Part shown: piece by piece, positions 6,926-15,234 of the stretch
Layout of the letters: each line of letters begins with the position of its first letter
How positions within the stretch are numbered: position 1 is the first letter of the stretch
Source of the DNA: Pseudomonas sp. Os17
Lineage (GTDB): Bacteria; Pseudomonadota; Gammaproteobacteria; Pseudomonadales; Pseudomonadaceae
DNA length: 64,000 bases
Direction: 5' to 3'
NCBI RefSeq assembly: GCF_001547895.1
Contig: NZ_AP014627.1
Span: 1,739,501-1,803,500 of the forward strand
The notes under the pieces: generated by a model
Told to the model about the DNA's origin: nothing
The model's database searches: none
Seen by the model: the letters and a program-made list of their open reading frames with translations, nothing else
Made by a program: the position numbers and the translations under genes

Positions 6926-7190
6926 GGTTAGTTCTCTGGTGATGGGGTGATGCTGTCCCTACCGTCGCCAAACGAAAGGTGGCAGCTGTACGCAGGTTGG
7001 CGAACCGGCACCAGATAAGCCGGCAGACCCAAAAGGATCTCCCACGCACAGCCGCCATGAAGCGATTGTGCGGGAGCAAAAGTACCTGCAAGCAGAGGCT
7101 TTTGCATCAATTCTGGTGTCAGGTCGCCAAACCCGGTCGTCCTTTCAACGACCCATCGACTATATCCAGCGCCCCCCCTGTCCTTAAAGC
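6926..7190 (-). promoter_or_regulatory. Structured 5' leader of the small minus-strand gene
   Basis: About 260 bases upstream of the ATG at 6925 contain no gene but several paired arms: TCGCCAA (6965-6971) with TTGGCGA (6997-7003), and CCGGC (7005-7009) with GCCGG (7019-7023). The block around 6960-7100 looks like a conserved leader I recall upstream of small Pseudomonas DUF genes; that is recollection, not a search. The rest, to 7368, shows no gene. Confidence 0.4.
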
Positions 7191-7368
7191 CCCATTCCTA
7201 CTGGATTGTCTGCTTCTGCCGTAAGGCAATTCCTAATTTGCCGAGCGTATCTTTTCGAGCCGGCCCTCCGCGATTTTCCTGGCTTACAATGCCGCCGCTT
7301 ATCGCCATGCCACAGTTGGTTTTCAGGTGGCGGTGCGTTGTTGAAAACCCTCTCAAGGAAGATCCGTC

Positions 7369-7950
7369 ATGCGTCTGTTGTCTCTGCTGTTCACCCTCGT
7401 TCTGCTCGCCGGTTGTGCTTCAACCCCGGACTATTACATCTCGCCCAAACCGGTGCAGATTCCCGCCACCGCCACTTACTGGATCGATACCTTCAACCTG
7501 CAGTTGGTTGGCGAGAGCGAGCGCTTTCTGCCCGAGGACAAGCTGCGTCAGCAACTGGGCATGGAGTTGATCCGGCAATTAGGCAATGCCAATCGCTACG
7601 CCGCCAGCAAGGACAGTGCCGACTACCTGCTGGATGTGGATGCGGTGTACAAGCGCCGCCTGAGTGATTCCAAGGGTGGGCTGGTGTCGATGGTCGTCGA
7701 TGACAATACGATCCTGGCCAGTGTCGATTTCGGCTACAAGGTCCAGGTCAAGCGCGACGGCGCCGAGGTGTTGCATTTCGCTCAGGAGCGCAACGGTTTG
7801 CAGCCTGCCGGAGCCATGGGCCAGTTGCGCAATATGAAGAGCATGCTGGGGGTGATCACCAACAGCGGTAATTCGGATGTGGAGAACTTCTACATTCGCG
7901 CTCTGCCGAAGTTCATTGTCAGTGATATCAAGGCCATTCCTTCGCGCTGA
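7369..7950 (+). CDS. Predicted outer- or inner-membrane lipoprotein
   Basis: 193 residues. The N-terminus 'MRLLSLLFTLVLLAGCAS' is a type II signal peptide with lipobox LAGC (Cys16), so the mature protein is lipid-anchored in the envelope. The rest is a single globular domain with strand-helix alternation, resembling auxiliary lipoproteins of the ABC-transport/PqiC-GNA1162 kind only in length; I do not claim that family. AGGAAG precedes the ATG. Monocistronic: a REPIN follows and an unrelated minus-strand gene lies beyond. GC content is back to the core level, so it marks the left edge of the ordinary chromosome. Confidence 0.75.
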   Translation: MRLLSLLFTLVLLAGCASTPDYYISPKPVQIPATATYWIDTFNLQLVGESERFLPEDKLRQQLGMELIRQLGNANRYAASKDSADYLLDVDAVYKRRLSDSKGGLVSMVVDDNTILASVDFGYKVQVKRDGAEVLHFAQERNGLQPAGAMGQLRNMKSMLGVITNSGNSDVENFYIRALPKFIVSDIKAIPSR

Positions 7951-7969
7951 GTAGGTGTGTGGCTGGATG

Positions 7970-8068
7970 GTAGGAGCGAGCTTGCTCGCGATGAGCCCGA
8001 GGGGCGCTGCGTTCTTTCAGTTGCGGCGCGTTGTCGTTGACGTTCATCGCGAGCAAGCTCGCTCCTAC
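7970..8068. repeat. REPIN: paired REP palindromes
   Basis: GTAGGAGCGAGCTTGCTCGC at 7970 is repeated in inverse orientation as GCGAGCAAGCTCGCTCCTAC ending at 8068, about 60 bases apart. This is the classic fluorescent-Pseudomonas REP doublet, mobilised in trans by RAYT transposases. It sits between converging genes and may also help terminate or stabilise transcripts. Confidence 0.9.
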
Positions 8069-8101
8069 ATGGGGTATGGATGTATCAGTTGGCCTTTTGG
8101 C

Positions 8102-9049
8102 TTATAGCGCCCTCACCGGAATACAAATCTCACATTCCAGCTCCCCGGTCTTGATGTCGTAGTACGCATCCGCCGGATAGCGTTCGAACGCCGGGCGCGG
8201 GTCGAACTGCATGCCGCTCTTGGGTAGCCAGTCACGGCACAGTTCGATCCAGGCGTCGGCGATGTCCGGGCCAAGGCCGCGGTAGGCCGCTACGGCGTAC
8301 AGGCCGCCGGGCAAGGTGGTGATCACGGCGGGAGGGCCGGCCTTGAAGTCTTCGGGCACTTCGACGCAGGCGTCGTAGCGGCATTTTTCGGCGGGGGTGA
8401 GGTCCGGGTCGTCGTGGCCGATGCCGTAGCGCACGCGGTTGAACAGGTGCTGTTCGAGCATCCATGGCATGGCGGTTTCGCGCCAGAAAACCCCAATGCC
8501 CGGGCCGTAGGCGCCGAAGTAGCGCAGGTAAGCCACGCGGGTGGCGGGCAGCTGCTGCAGGGTGACGTTCATCGCTGTTTCCTTCAGGTGAATGAAGGCG
8601 TCAGGATCGTCGAAGGCGGGAATGTGGGTCTGATCAGGATTGCTCAATTCACGCAGGCGCCGTTCTCGGATGTCGTCGAGGCGGCGGTGCCAGCGTTTCG
8701 GTTCGGTGTCGCGCCAGGTGCTGGGGGAGACCGAGAAGTGTTGCTTGAAGGCTCGGGAGAAGGCTTCGCCCGAGCCGAAGCCGACTTCCAGCGCGATTTC
8801 CAGGATCGAGGCTGCGGGGCGACTGGCCATGAGGTAGGCGCCGCAGGCCAGGCGCCGGCGACGCAGGTAGGCGCCCAGGGGCTCGCCGACCCAGGCGCTG
8901 AACAGGCGGTGGAAGTGGTAGGGCGAAAAATGTGCCACCCGCGCCAGGTCCGTCAGCTCCAGGGGCTGGTCCAGGTGTTGGTCGATGTACTCCAGCACCC
9001 GGTTCATGCGCAGGGTGTATTCGTGGAGGCTGTTGTAGGCGGCGCTCAT
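8102..9049 (-). CDS. AraC-family regulator with GyrI-like effector domain
   Basis: 315 residues. Residues about 10-110 form the two helix-turn-helix motifs of AraC ('DLARVAHFSPYHFHRLFSAW' and 'ILEIALEVGFGSGEAFSRAF'). Residues about 158-315 form a GyrI-like (SOUL/BmrR-type) ligand domain ending in 'YPADAYYDIKTGELECEICI', as in Rob and SAV-type regulators that sense amphipathic compounds. It stands alone between the REPIN and a REP element; its targets are not visible here. Confidence 0.9.
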   Translation of the reverse strand: MSAAYNSLHEYTLRMNRVLEYIDQHLDQPLELTDLARVAHFSPYHFHRLFSAWVGEPLGAYLRRRRLACGAYLMASRPAASILEIALEVGFGSGEAFSRAFKQHFSVSPSTWRDTEPKRWHRRLDDIRERRLRELSNPDQTHIPAFDDPDAFIHLKETAMNVTLQQLPATRVAYLRYFGAYGPGIGVFWRETAMPWMLEQHLFNRVRYGIGHDDPDLTPAEKCRYDACVEVPEDFKAGPPAVITTLPGGLYAVAAYRGLGPDIADAWIELCRDWLPKSGMQFDPRPAFERYPADAYYDIKTGELECEICIPVRAL

Positions 9050-9111
9050 GTCTTCAGATTAGTTGGCTGTGAGGGTCGTCGTAGTCTGCCGTAGATTTGT
9101 GCTATTTGTGT

Positions 9112-9145
9112 GTGCGATTCGCCGGCAAGCCGGCTCCTACGGGAG
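9112..9145. repeat. Single REP-type palindrome
   Basis: GCCGGCAAGCCGGCTCCTAC (9121-9140) is a typical Pseudomonas REP core with its hairpin GCCGGC-AA-GCCGGC, between the AraC gene and the DUF899 gene. It belongs to a different sequence class from the doublet at 7970. Confidence 0.75.
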
Positions 9146-9167
9146 GTTTCTGTCGGCGAACAGGCTG

Positions 9168-9911
9168 TCAGTTGTCACAGCAGCAACTGCTGCCCTTGCT
9201 CCGGGGTGTTTTCTGGTAACGGTCGTGGTGCCGAACCCAGTCCATGATCTGTTCTTCGTTGCGCCCCTTGGGCGTCAGGTCGAGGAAGTTGTAGGCCCCC
9301 AGCAACAGGTCCAGCCCGCGGGCATAGGTGGAATATGTGTGGAAAATTTCACCTTGCGGGTTGCGATAGAACACGCTCAGGCCGGGTAGCTCCCGCTCGT
9401 CGCCACTGACCTGTTCGTAGTTGTAGCTGGCGGTTCCCTGGGCCAGTTGCTCGTCGCTGAGGCTCACGCCAAAGTCTTGGTTGAAGTCGCCGCCGGCGCT
9501 GGAGTACCAGTCGAAATGCCAGCCCATGCGTTGGCGAAAGGCTTGGAATTGGCCGTAGGGCGCGTGGGATACCGCCACCAGCGCCACATCGTGGTGGGCC
9601 AGATGCAGGTTGGCGCCATCGAAGTGGTCCGCCAGGAACGAGCAGCCCTTGCAGCCCTCTTTCCAGCCGGCGCCGAACATGAAGTGGTAGACCAGCAGTT
9701 GGCTGTGGTCGCCAAACAGGTCCGCGAGGCTTAGCGGGCCATTCGGGCCTTGAAACTGATAGGGCTTGTCGATTTTTACCCAGGGCAGCGCCCGGCGTTC
9801 GGCGCTGAGCTGGTCGCGCTGGCGGGTAAAGGCCTTTTCGTGGATCAGGTGCTGTTTGCGGGCTCGTAGCCATTGTTCCCGGGAGACCACGGGATGATCG
9901 GTAACGGGCAT
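9168..9911 (-). CDS. DUF899 family (thioredoxin-like) protein
   Basis: 247 residues from the ATG at 9911, which has AGGAG on the minus strand nine bases upstream; a longer frame to 9983 has no such site. The sequence 'LLVYHFMFGAGWKEGCKGCS' and 'SHAPYGQFQAFRQRMGW' is characteristic of DUF899, a thioredoxin-fold family; the CxxC-like pair (GCKGC) sits at the expected place. The protein ends in an unusual 'SSCCCDN' that could bind a metal or form disulfides. Cytosolic; substrate unknown. Confidence 0.85.
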   Translation of the reverse strand: MPVTDHPVVSREQWLRARKQHLIHEKAFTRQRDQLSAERRALPWVKIDKPYQFQGPNGPLSLADLFGDHSQLLVYHFMFGAGWKEGCKGCSFLADHFDGANLHLAHHDVALVAVSHAPYGQFQAFRQRMGWHFDWYSSAGGDFNQDFGVSLSDEQLAQGTASYNYEQVSGDERELPGLSVFYRNPQGEIFHTYSTYARGLDLLLGAYNFLDLTPKGRNEEQIMDWVRHHDRYQKTPRSKGSSCCCDN

Positions 9912-10105
9912 GACATTTCTCCTCTGGCAGTGGGCGAAGTGTCTTACACACGCTAGTCGTTTGACTCCGGGGCAGATCGACAAACCGCCCAGCGGTTTTC
10001 CGCTTGGGGGGCGCTGGCCTGGGTGGATTTCCTGAACGGCTGAAAAGCCTGTCGGTCACAACTTATGAACGGCATTTCATTCTTGTGTCTGGAGGTTGAA
10101 TCAGG

Positions 10106-10498
10106 ATGAGCACTTACAACTGGGATCTGATCGAACGGCTGTTGCACGAAGTGCAGAACGGCGCCGGCCACAGTTTCACTCCCCGTCCTTACGCCGAGCA
10201 GCATGCGGCGGCCAAGGCGGCGGAAGGTGAGCCCACCGGTAACCTGGATGATCTGAAAGTCACTGCTACCGAGTACGAAAAGCTGCTTCTGGACCGGGGG
10301 TTTATCGAAACTCGGCCTGAGGAAGAGGGTGGCAACGGTGAGAATTTCATCCTGACACCCCGGGGCTCCAGCCTGCTGTGCCTGCTCGACAGCAGTATTC
10401 CGGGCCATGAGCATCCCCGTCAGGTGCTGGATGAGCAGGCCGATGCCCTGGCGCCGGAAACTTTCGACGAGTTGGCCTCCAAGGCTCAGATCGCCTAG
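10106..10498 (+). CDS. DUF2513-like small protein
   Basis: 130 residues. The N-terminus 'YNWDLIERLLHEVQNG' is like DUF2513 ('WDLIRKIL..'), a winged-helix-like family often found near phage or regulatory genes; the centre ('TEYEKLLLDRGFIETRP', then 'ILTPRGSSLL') fits a winged helix with a C-terminal Glu-rich tail. AGGTTGAATCAGG precedes the ATG. Probably a small DNA-binding or adaptor protein; function unknown. It converges on the lipoprotein gene downstream. Confidence 0.6.
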   Translation: MSTYNWDLIERLLHEVQNGAGHSFTPRPYAEQHAAAKAAEGEPTGNLDDLKVTATEYEKLLLDRGFIETRPEEEGGNGENFILTPRGSSLLCLLDSSIPGHEHPRQVLDEQADALAPETFDELASKAQIA

Positions 10499-10499
10499 C

Positions 10500-11375
10500 T
10501 CAGGGCGGGTCCTGGCGGGCGTTCTGCAGGCATTTGAGTTCCGCGAAATCCTGGCGTACGCCGTCGATCTTCTTCAGCAGGCGCTGGCGCTGCTCAAGGC
10601 TGCTGGTGGCCATCAGGTCCACCAGCAGGTGGCGGGCGGCCTGTTCGGTGCGGGCATAGGCCTGGCGGTAATCCTCTGTCCATAACTGCTCGCGGTTCAC
10701 CAGCAGTTGCTCGATGCGTTGTGGGAAATCGCTGTTTTGCCGTTGCGCCACGGCGGCGCTGAACTGTGCCTGCCAGTGGATGCGGTTGGCGATCCACTGC
10801 TGGTTCTGTTCGCCCAGGGACGCCGACCATTGCTCGATGCGTCTTTGCTGGTTGGGACTCAAGGGGCCGATCCAGGATTTCAGGCGTTTGCTCATGCGCT
10901 GGCTGCGCTGTTCGATCTGCTGCGCCAGGGAGGGCTTGAGGTATTGCTCGCGATGTTCCTGCTGGTCCTTGGCAAAGGCGTTGTTCATCTCGGCGACTTG
11001 TCCGTCGTCCAGGCCCTGGAGCAGCTCTACCGCGGAGGGCACGATCTGCCGCGCGGTTTCGGCGATGGCTTGCTTGGCTTCCAGGGTTCGCTGTTGCAGG
11101 GCTTGATCACTGACCTGATTGCTCTGCACCATGGCTTGCAGGCGATCAAGCCAGTCTAGGTAGCCTGGCAGTTGGGTGGTGCAATGCCAGCTCAGGTGCT
11201 GCTGCAGACGCTGGTTGAACCAGCTCTTCTGCTCGCGGTTCATGTCCAGGTAGTCGTTGAGGGTCCAGGGGATGATCACATCCAGGTTGCGATAGGCCAG
11301 GCCGACCCGGCTGCAGGCGCCGAGCAGCAGGCTGCAGATCAGCAGCGGGATGAGCAGGTGCCAGCGGCGGGCCAT
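10500..11375 (-). CDS. DUF6279 family lipoprotein
   Basis: 291 residues. Signal peptide with lipobox ('LICSLLLGACS', lipidated Cys at about 21) followed by a long helical domain beginning 'YRNLDVIIPWTLNDYLDMNR', the hallmark of a widespread gammaproteobacterial lipoprotein family (DUF6279) of unknown role. The mature part is almost entirely alpha-helical with many Gln/Arg. It lies in the same orientation as the porin gene upstream (11447-12166), 71 bases away, and may share its transcript. Confidence 0.85.
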   Translation of the reverse strand: MARRWHLLIPLLICSLLLGACSRVGLAYRNLDVIIPWTLNDYLDMNREQKSWFNQRLQQHLSWHCTTQLPGYLDWLDRLQAMVQSNQVSDQALQQRTLEAKQAIAETARQIVPSAVELLQGLDDGQVAEMNNAFAKDQQEHREQYLKPSLAQQIEQRSQRMSKRLKSWIGPLSPNQQRRIEQWSASLGEQNQQWIANRIHWQAQFSAAVAQRQNSDFPQRIEQLLVNREQLWTEDYRQAYARTEQAARHLLVDLMATSSLEQRQRLLKKIDGVRQDFAELKCLQNARQDPP

Positions 11376-11446
11376 GGGCGAGTCCTTGCGAGTGCGGGTT
11401 GCTGTATCTGAACCCGCCGGGCCGCTGACAGTTCAGAGGCCTGTGC

Positions 11447-12166
11447 CTAGTAAAACGTCCGTTCGGCCTTGAAGGTGAGCAGGCCGTCGCACTGTGGGTT
11501 GTGCCCGGTGTAGGCACTGCAATCGCTACCGCGCAGGCTTGAATCACTGTAGATCAGCTTTAGATCGATCCCCCGCCAGGGCCGCGAGAATTTGATCGAC
11601 CAGTCATTGAAGCCTGCCACTTCACTGCCGTTGGCCACGGCGACAGCGTTGGTCAACTGGTACGCGGTGTATTTGACGCTGATGCCTATGCCGAACGGCG
11701 AGTTGCCGCCCAGGTCGGCGAACAGGGTGCTGTTGCGCATGGCCGGGTCGTTGCTGAGGGCGGCGCCAAACCGGCTGCCCAGCAGGCTCAGGCCGCCGTA
11801 GAACTCCTGACTGTTCTGGGTGCGCCGCTGCGGGTAGTTGTAGTGAATGATCCCCAGTTCGTAGCCCAGGGTCTGGTCGAAGGGCCGCTTGAAGCCCAGG
11901 TAGGCGTCCACTTCAAGCGGGCTGGCGGGGTTCAGGCCCATGCTCGGGGACCATTGGCCGAAGTACCAGCCGCTGTCGTGGCTCAGGTCGAGGCCGCCGT
12001 GCAGGGAGTCGCTGGAGGCGGGTTTGACCAGGCCCTGGGCCATGCTGCGGCTGGGGCTGGTGCCCAGCTTGAGGTCGAAGGCGCCCAGTTCTCGCTGGAC
12101 TGTCTGGCCCAGGGCGATGGGGCAGGCCAGTAGCAGGCTGAGGGCCAGTGTGGCGGATTTGAGCAT
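11447..12166 (-). CDS. TorF family putative porin
   Basis: 239 residues with a cleavable signal peptide ('LALSLLLACPIALGQ') and then a beta-barrel pattern ('SHDSGWYFGQWSPSMGL', 'VDAYLGFKRPFDQTLGYELG', ending '...FKAERTFY' with a terminal aromatic as in outer-membrane proteins). This pattern is that of TorF-type putative porins. It would sit in the outer membrane; the substrate is unknown. AGGAG lies on the minus strand just upstream of ATG 12166. Confidence 0.85.
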   Translation of the reverse strand: MLKSATLALSLLLACPIALGQTVQRELGAFDLKLGTSPSRSMAQGLVKPASSDSLHGGLDLSHDSGWYFGQWSPSMGLNPASPLEVDAYLGFKRPFDQTLGYELGIIHYNYPQRRTQNSQEFYGGLSLLGSRFGAALSNDPAMRNSTLFADLGGNSPFGIGISVKYTAYQLTNAVAVANGSEVAGFNDWSIKFSRPWRGIDLKLIYSDSSLRGSDCSAYTGHNPQCDGLLTFKAERTFY

Positions 12167-12315
12167 GCAGCACTCCTTGAACGGCGGGGAGTGACAACCT
12201 GAAAGTCGGCTGAAACGATTTATCCGGAAGGCGGCAAGAATACCGGCGAATGCCTGGGGATGAGGGCCGTTCGTCGATTTTTGCTGGCGTTGGGCGGGGA
12301 GCGGGGTGCCAGTCC

Positions 12316-12339
12316 TAGCGCTTTGAGGGCAAAGCGCTA
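12316..12339. terminator. Perfect hairpin between two minus-strand genes
   Basis: TAGCGCTTTG (12316-12325) and CAAAGCGCTA (12330-12339) form a ten-base-pair stem with an AGGG loop, just downstream of the 12365-12553 gene. There is no T tract, so it may be a transcript-end or stability hairpin rather than a strong intrinsic terminator. Confidence 0.5.
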
Positions 12340-12364
12340 AGGGACCAGGATAGAGCGTGGGGAA

Positions 12365-12553
12365 TTACTTTTTACCGAGGCTGATCTGCTTGGACGGGCC
12401 GAAAGTCTGGCCGCTGACGCCTTTGGCGATTTGCTGGATTTCGCCGCCGGACTTGAGGAAGGCTGCGATTTGTTCGTTGATCGATTCGCTGGTTTCAACG
12501 GCGGGAGCTGGTTTTGCTTTGCTGTTGGAGGCTTTTACTCGCATGGCGGCCAT
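12365..12553 (-). CDS. Small conserved-looking protein, unknown function
   Basis: 62 residues: a basic, flexible N-terminus ('RVKASNSKAKPAPAVET') and a C-terminal motif 'INEQIAAFLKSGGEIQQIAK' that resembles the end of small RNA-polymerase-associated or ribosome-associated proteins such as SutA ('FL..GG.I..I'). This likeness is weak and the protein lacks SutA's acidic N-terminus. The start could also be the ATG three codons downstream. The region 12554-12906 upstream is AT-rich, with likely promoters for this gene and for cvfB, and no other gene. Confidence 0.55.
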   Translation of the reverse strand: MAAMRVKASNSKAKPAPAVETSESINEQIAAFLKSGGEIQQIAKGVSGQTFGPSKQISLGKK

Positions 12554-12906
12554 TTAACCTTTCGGGAAAATTAATTTGGCCAGGCATCTTATCAGAAATA
12601 CTTGACAATTGCTTGGTAAATATCCTCTGGAATAAGGCGCGGCTTTTTGTGTTTTTTTCTAAGTTGATCTCGCTGATATCTACCTAAGTGGCTGTTTTAA
12701 ATAAGGACTACTGGCGGGCGAGGCGGTCTTGGCGCTGCGGATTCCGCTCGGGCAGGTGCGCCTTTGCCTGACGAGTGGCCGCTTGATCGGCGCCAAGGCC
12801 AGAAAAATCAAGGCTGTTCATGGATTTTTTCCCTGGGCGACTCAGGAGCATCAACGCCACTGTGGAAAACAGGTAGAATGCCGCCCACGTAACGAGGGTA
12901 TTGGAA

Positions 12907-13743
12907 ATGGCTTTAGTCGGGCGCTACAACAGTTTGCAAGTGGTAAAACACACTAACTTTGGTTTGTATCTGGATGGCGGTGCGGACGGCGAGATCTTGC
13001 TGCCCAATCGTTATATTCCCAAGGATATTCCCAGTGAAGATGAAGACTGGTTGAATGTTTTTGTTTATCTGGACAGTGCCGACAAGTTAATCGCAACTAC
13101 TGAAAAGCCGAAAGTTCAAGTCGGCGAGTTCGCCAGTCTTAAAGTTGTCGAAGTTAACAGCATCGGGGTATTTCTGGATTGGGGATTGCCCAAGGATCTG
13201 CTGCTGCCGTACTCCGAGGAAAAGCGCCAGATGAATGCCGGCGAATACTGCGTGGTGCATGTCTACCTGGACAAGCACACCCGTCGTATCACCGCCACGG
13301 CCCGCCTGGACCGCTATCTGGACAAGACGCCCGCCAACTACAAGGTGGGCCAGGAAGTCGACTTGCTGGTGGCCGAGTCCACCGACATGGGCTTCAAGGC
13401 CATCATCAATAACAAGCACTGGGGCCTGATTCACAAGAACGAGGTGTTCAAGTTCCTGCGCTCTGGCATGCAAGAGAAAGGCTTCATCAAGGAAGTCCGC
13501 GCCGACGGCAAGATCAGCCTGAGCCTGCAACCTGTGGGTGAAGAGGCGGCCACCAGTCTGAACTCGAAGATCCTTGCCAAGTTGCGGGAGAACAATGGTT
13601 CCCTGGCGGTCAGCGACAAGAGCGATCCGGCATTGATCAGCAGTTTGTTCGGGGTCAGCAAGGGCAACTTCAAGAAGGCCATCGGTGCACTTTATAAGCA
13701 GGGCCAGATTGTCATCCACGCAGATCGCATCGAGCTAAGCTGA
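12907..13743 (+). CDS. cvfB: CvfB-type S1 RNA-binding protein
   Basis: 278 residues. Tandem S1-type domains ('GRYNSLQVVKHTNFGLYLDG' at the start, 'VNSIGVFLDWGLPKDLLLPY', 'TDMGFKAIINNKHWGLIHKN') followed by a C-terminal winged helix ('LISSLFGVSKGNFKKAIGAL'). This four-module layout is that of CvfB/YitL, RNA-binding proteins that influence virulence gene expression in Staphylococcus. The ATG at 12907 is preferred over the TTG at 12901 because GAGG lies 10-13 bases upstream. Expected cytosolic; its RNA targets in Pseudomonas are not known to me. Confidence 0.9.
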   Translation: MALVGRYNSLQVVKHTNFGLYLDGGADGEILLPNRYIPKDIPSEDEDWLNVFVYLDSADKLIATTEKPKVQVGEFASLKVVEVNSIGVFLDWGLPKDLLLPYSEEKRQMNAGEYCVVHVYLDKHTRRITATARLDRYLDKTPANYKVGQEVDLLVAESTDMGFKAIINNKHWGLIHKNEVFKFLRSGMQEKGFIKEVRADGKISLSLQPVGEEAATSLNSKILAKLRENNGSLAVSDKSDPALISSLFGVSKGNFKKAIGALYKQGQIVIHADRIELS

Positions 13744-13771
13744 CACTCACTTCACGCTGCAGGCGAGTCTC

Positions 13772-14200
13772 ATGAAAACCACTCTGGCCGCCTGGCTCGC
13801 CACCCTGCTGGCGTTCCTGCTGCTCGACGCGCTTTGGCTGGGGCTGATGATGGGCCCCACCTACCGCGCCCAGCTGGGCTCGCTGCTGCTGGAACAACCA
13901 CGGCTCTTGCCGGCGGCTCTGTTCTACCTCCTCTACGTGACTGGTTGCCTGCTGTTCGCGGTACGCCCCGCCCTGCAACAGGGTGGCTGGCGTCGGGCTG
14001 CGCGCCTGGGGGCACTGCTCGGGCTGGTGTCCTACGGCACTTATGATCTGAGCAACTGGGCGACCTTGCAGGCCTGGCCGGCCGCCCTGGCGCTGCTGGA
14101 TATGGCCTGGGGCATGCTGGTCAGTGCCCTGGCCAGTGGTTTCGGCGTCTTCTGTGCCTGCCGTTGGGCACCTGGTGCTGGACGCGGGCCGCAAGTCTGA
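13772..14200 (+). CDS. DUF2177 family membrane protein
   Basis: 142 residues with four hydrophobic segments (about 5-27, 46-66, 75-95, 104-130). The sequence 'LLLDALWLGLMMGPTYRAQL' and 'GLVSYGTYDLSNWATLQAWP' matches the DUF2177 pattern. Inner-membrane protein of unknown function. It starts 29 bases after cvfB and is probably cotranscribed with it. Confidence 0.85.
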   Translation: MKTTLAAWLATLLAFLLLDALWLGLMMGPTYRAQLGSLLLEQPRLLPAALFYLLYVTGCLLFAVRPALQQGGWRRAARLGALLGLVSYGTYDLSNWATLQAWPAALALLDMAWGMLVSALASGFGVFCACRWAPGAGRGPQV

Positions 14201-14302
14201 GCGGGTTTGCCACTGGGTTTTGCGCCGCTGTTCAGCCCGCTGGGGTGTAACTTTTTTATCTTGGGTAGGTGTCATGTCATTCAAACACTGTGAGGCACTG
14301 TG

Positions 14303-15226
14303 GTGAGCATCGAACGGCGCAACGCCGATGGCTTTGCCCTGCAAGTGATGTTGGGGTTGTGCCTGATCTGGGGCGTGCAGCAGGTCATGATCAAGTGGGC
14401 GGCGGCGGACATTGCTCCGGTGATGCAGGCGGCCGCCCGTTCCGGGATTTCGGCGCTGCTGGTGGCCCTGTTGATGTGCTGGAAGGGCGGCTGGTCGCAG
14501 ATTCCCGGCACCTGGCGCGCCGGTCTATTGGCCGGCGCCCTGTTCGGCCTGGAGTTTTTGTTCATTGCCGAGGGCCTGAAGCTCACCAGCGCCGCGCACA
14601 TGTCGGTGTTTCTTTATACCGCGCCGATCTTCACCGCCCTGGGGGTCAATTGGCTGCTGCCCAGTGAGCGGTTGCGGCCCTTGCAGTGGCTGGGGATCGT
14701 TCTCGCGTTCATTGGCATCAGCATTGCCTTTGCCGGTGGCATCTCCCTCGACAACCTGGACCGGCGCATGCTCCTGGGCGACCTGCTGGGATTGCTGGCG
14801 GGGCTGGCCTGGGGGGCGACCACGGTGGTGGTGCGGGCTTCACGGCTGTCGGAAGCGCCTGCCACCCTGACCCTGTTCTATCAGTTGATCGTCGGATTTG
14901 TCGGCCTGTTGTTGATTGCCGTGCTCAGCGGTCAGGTGACCCACGTCAGTCTGACCCCGGTGGCGGTGGCCAGCGTGCTGTTCCAGGGGCTGGTGGTGTC
15001 GTTTTTCAGCTACCTGACCTGGTTCTGGCTGTTGCGCCGCTATCTGGCGGCAAACCTGGCGGTGTTTTCCTTCATGACGCCGATGTTCGGCGTGACCTTC
15101 GGCGTGCTGTTGCTGGGTGAGCCATTGAGTCTCAACTTTGTGCTCGGCGCCATGCTGGTGCTGCTGGGCATCACTTTTGTCAGCGCCGAGCAATGGTTGC
15201 GTCGGCGGATCAAGCGCTTTCTGTAA
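14303..15226 (+). CDS. DMT (EamA) family transporter
   Basis: 307 residues from the second of two consecutive GTG codons (14303), which has GAGG at seven bases; GTG 14300 is the alternative. Ten hydrophobic segments in two EamA repeats ('LCLIWGVQQVMIKWAAADIA' in the first; 'LLGLLAGLAWGATTVVVRAS' in the second). EamA proteins are inner-membrane exporters of amino acids or metabolites; the substrate cannot be told. It converges on the MFS gene nine bases downstream. Confidence 0.9.
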   Translation: MSIERRNADGFALQVMLGLCLIWGVQQVMIKWAAADIAPVMQAAARSGISALLVALLMCWKGGWSQIPGTWRAGLLAGALFGLEFLFIAEGLKLTSAAHMSVFLYTAPIFTALGVNWLLPSERLRPLQWLGIVLAFIGISIAFAGGISLDNLDRRMLLGDLLGLLAGLAWGATTVVVRASRLSEAPATLTLFYQLIVGFVGLLLIAVLSGQVTHVSLTPVAVASVLFQGLVVSFFSYLTWFWLLRRYLAANLAVFSFMTPMFGVTFGVLLLGEPLSLNFVLGAMLVLLGITFVSAEQWLRRRIKRFL

Positions 15227-15234
15227 GCCGCTGC

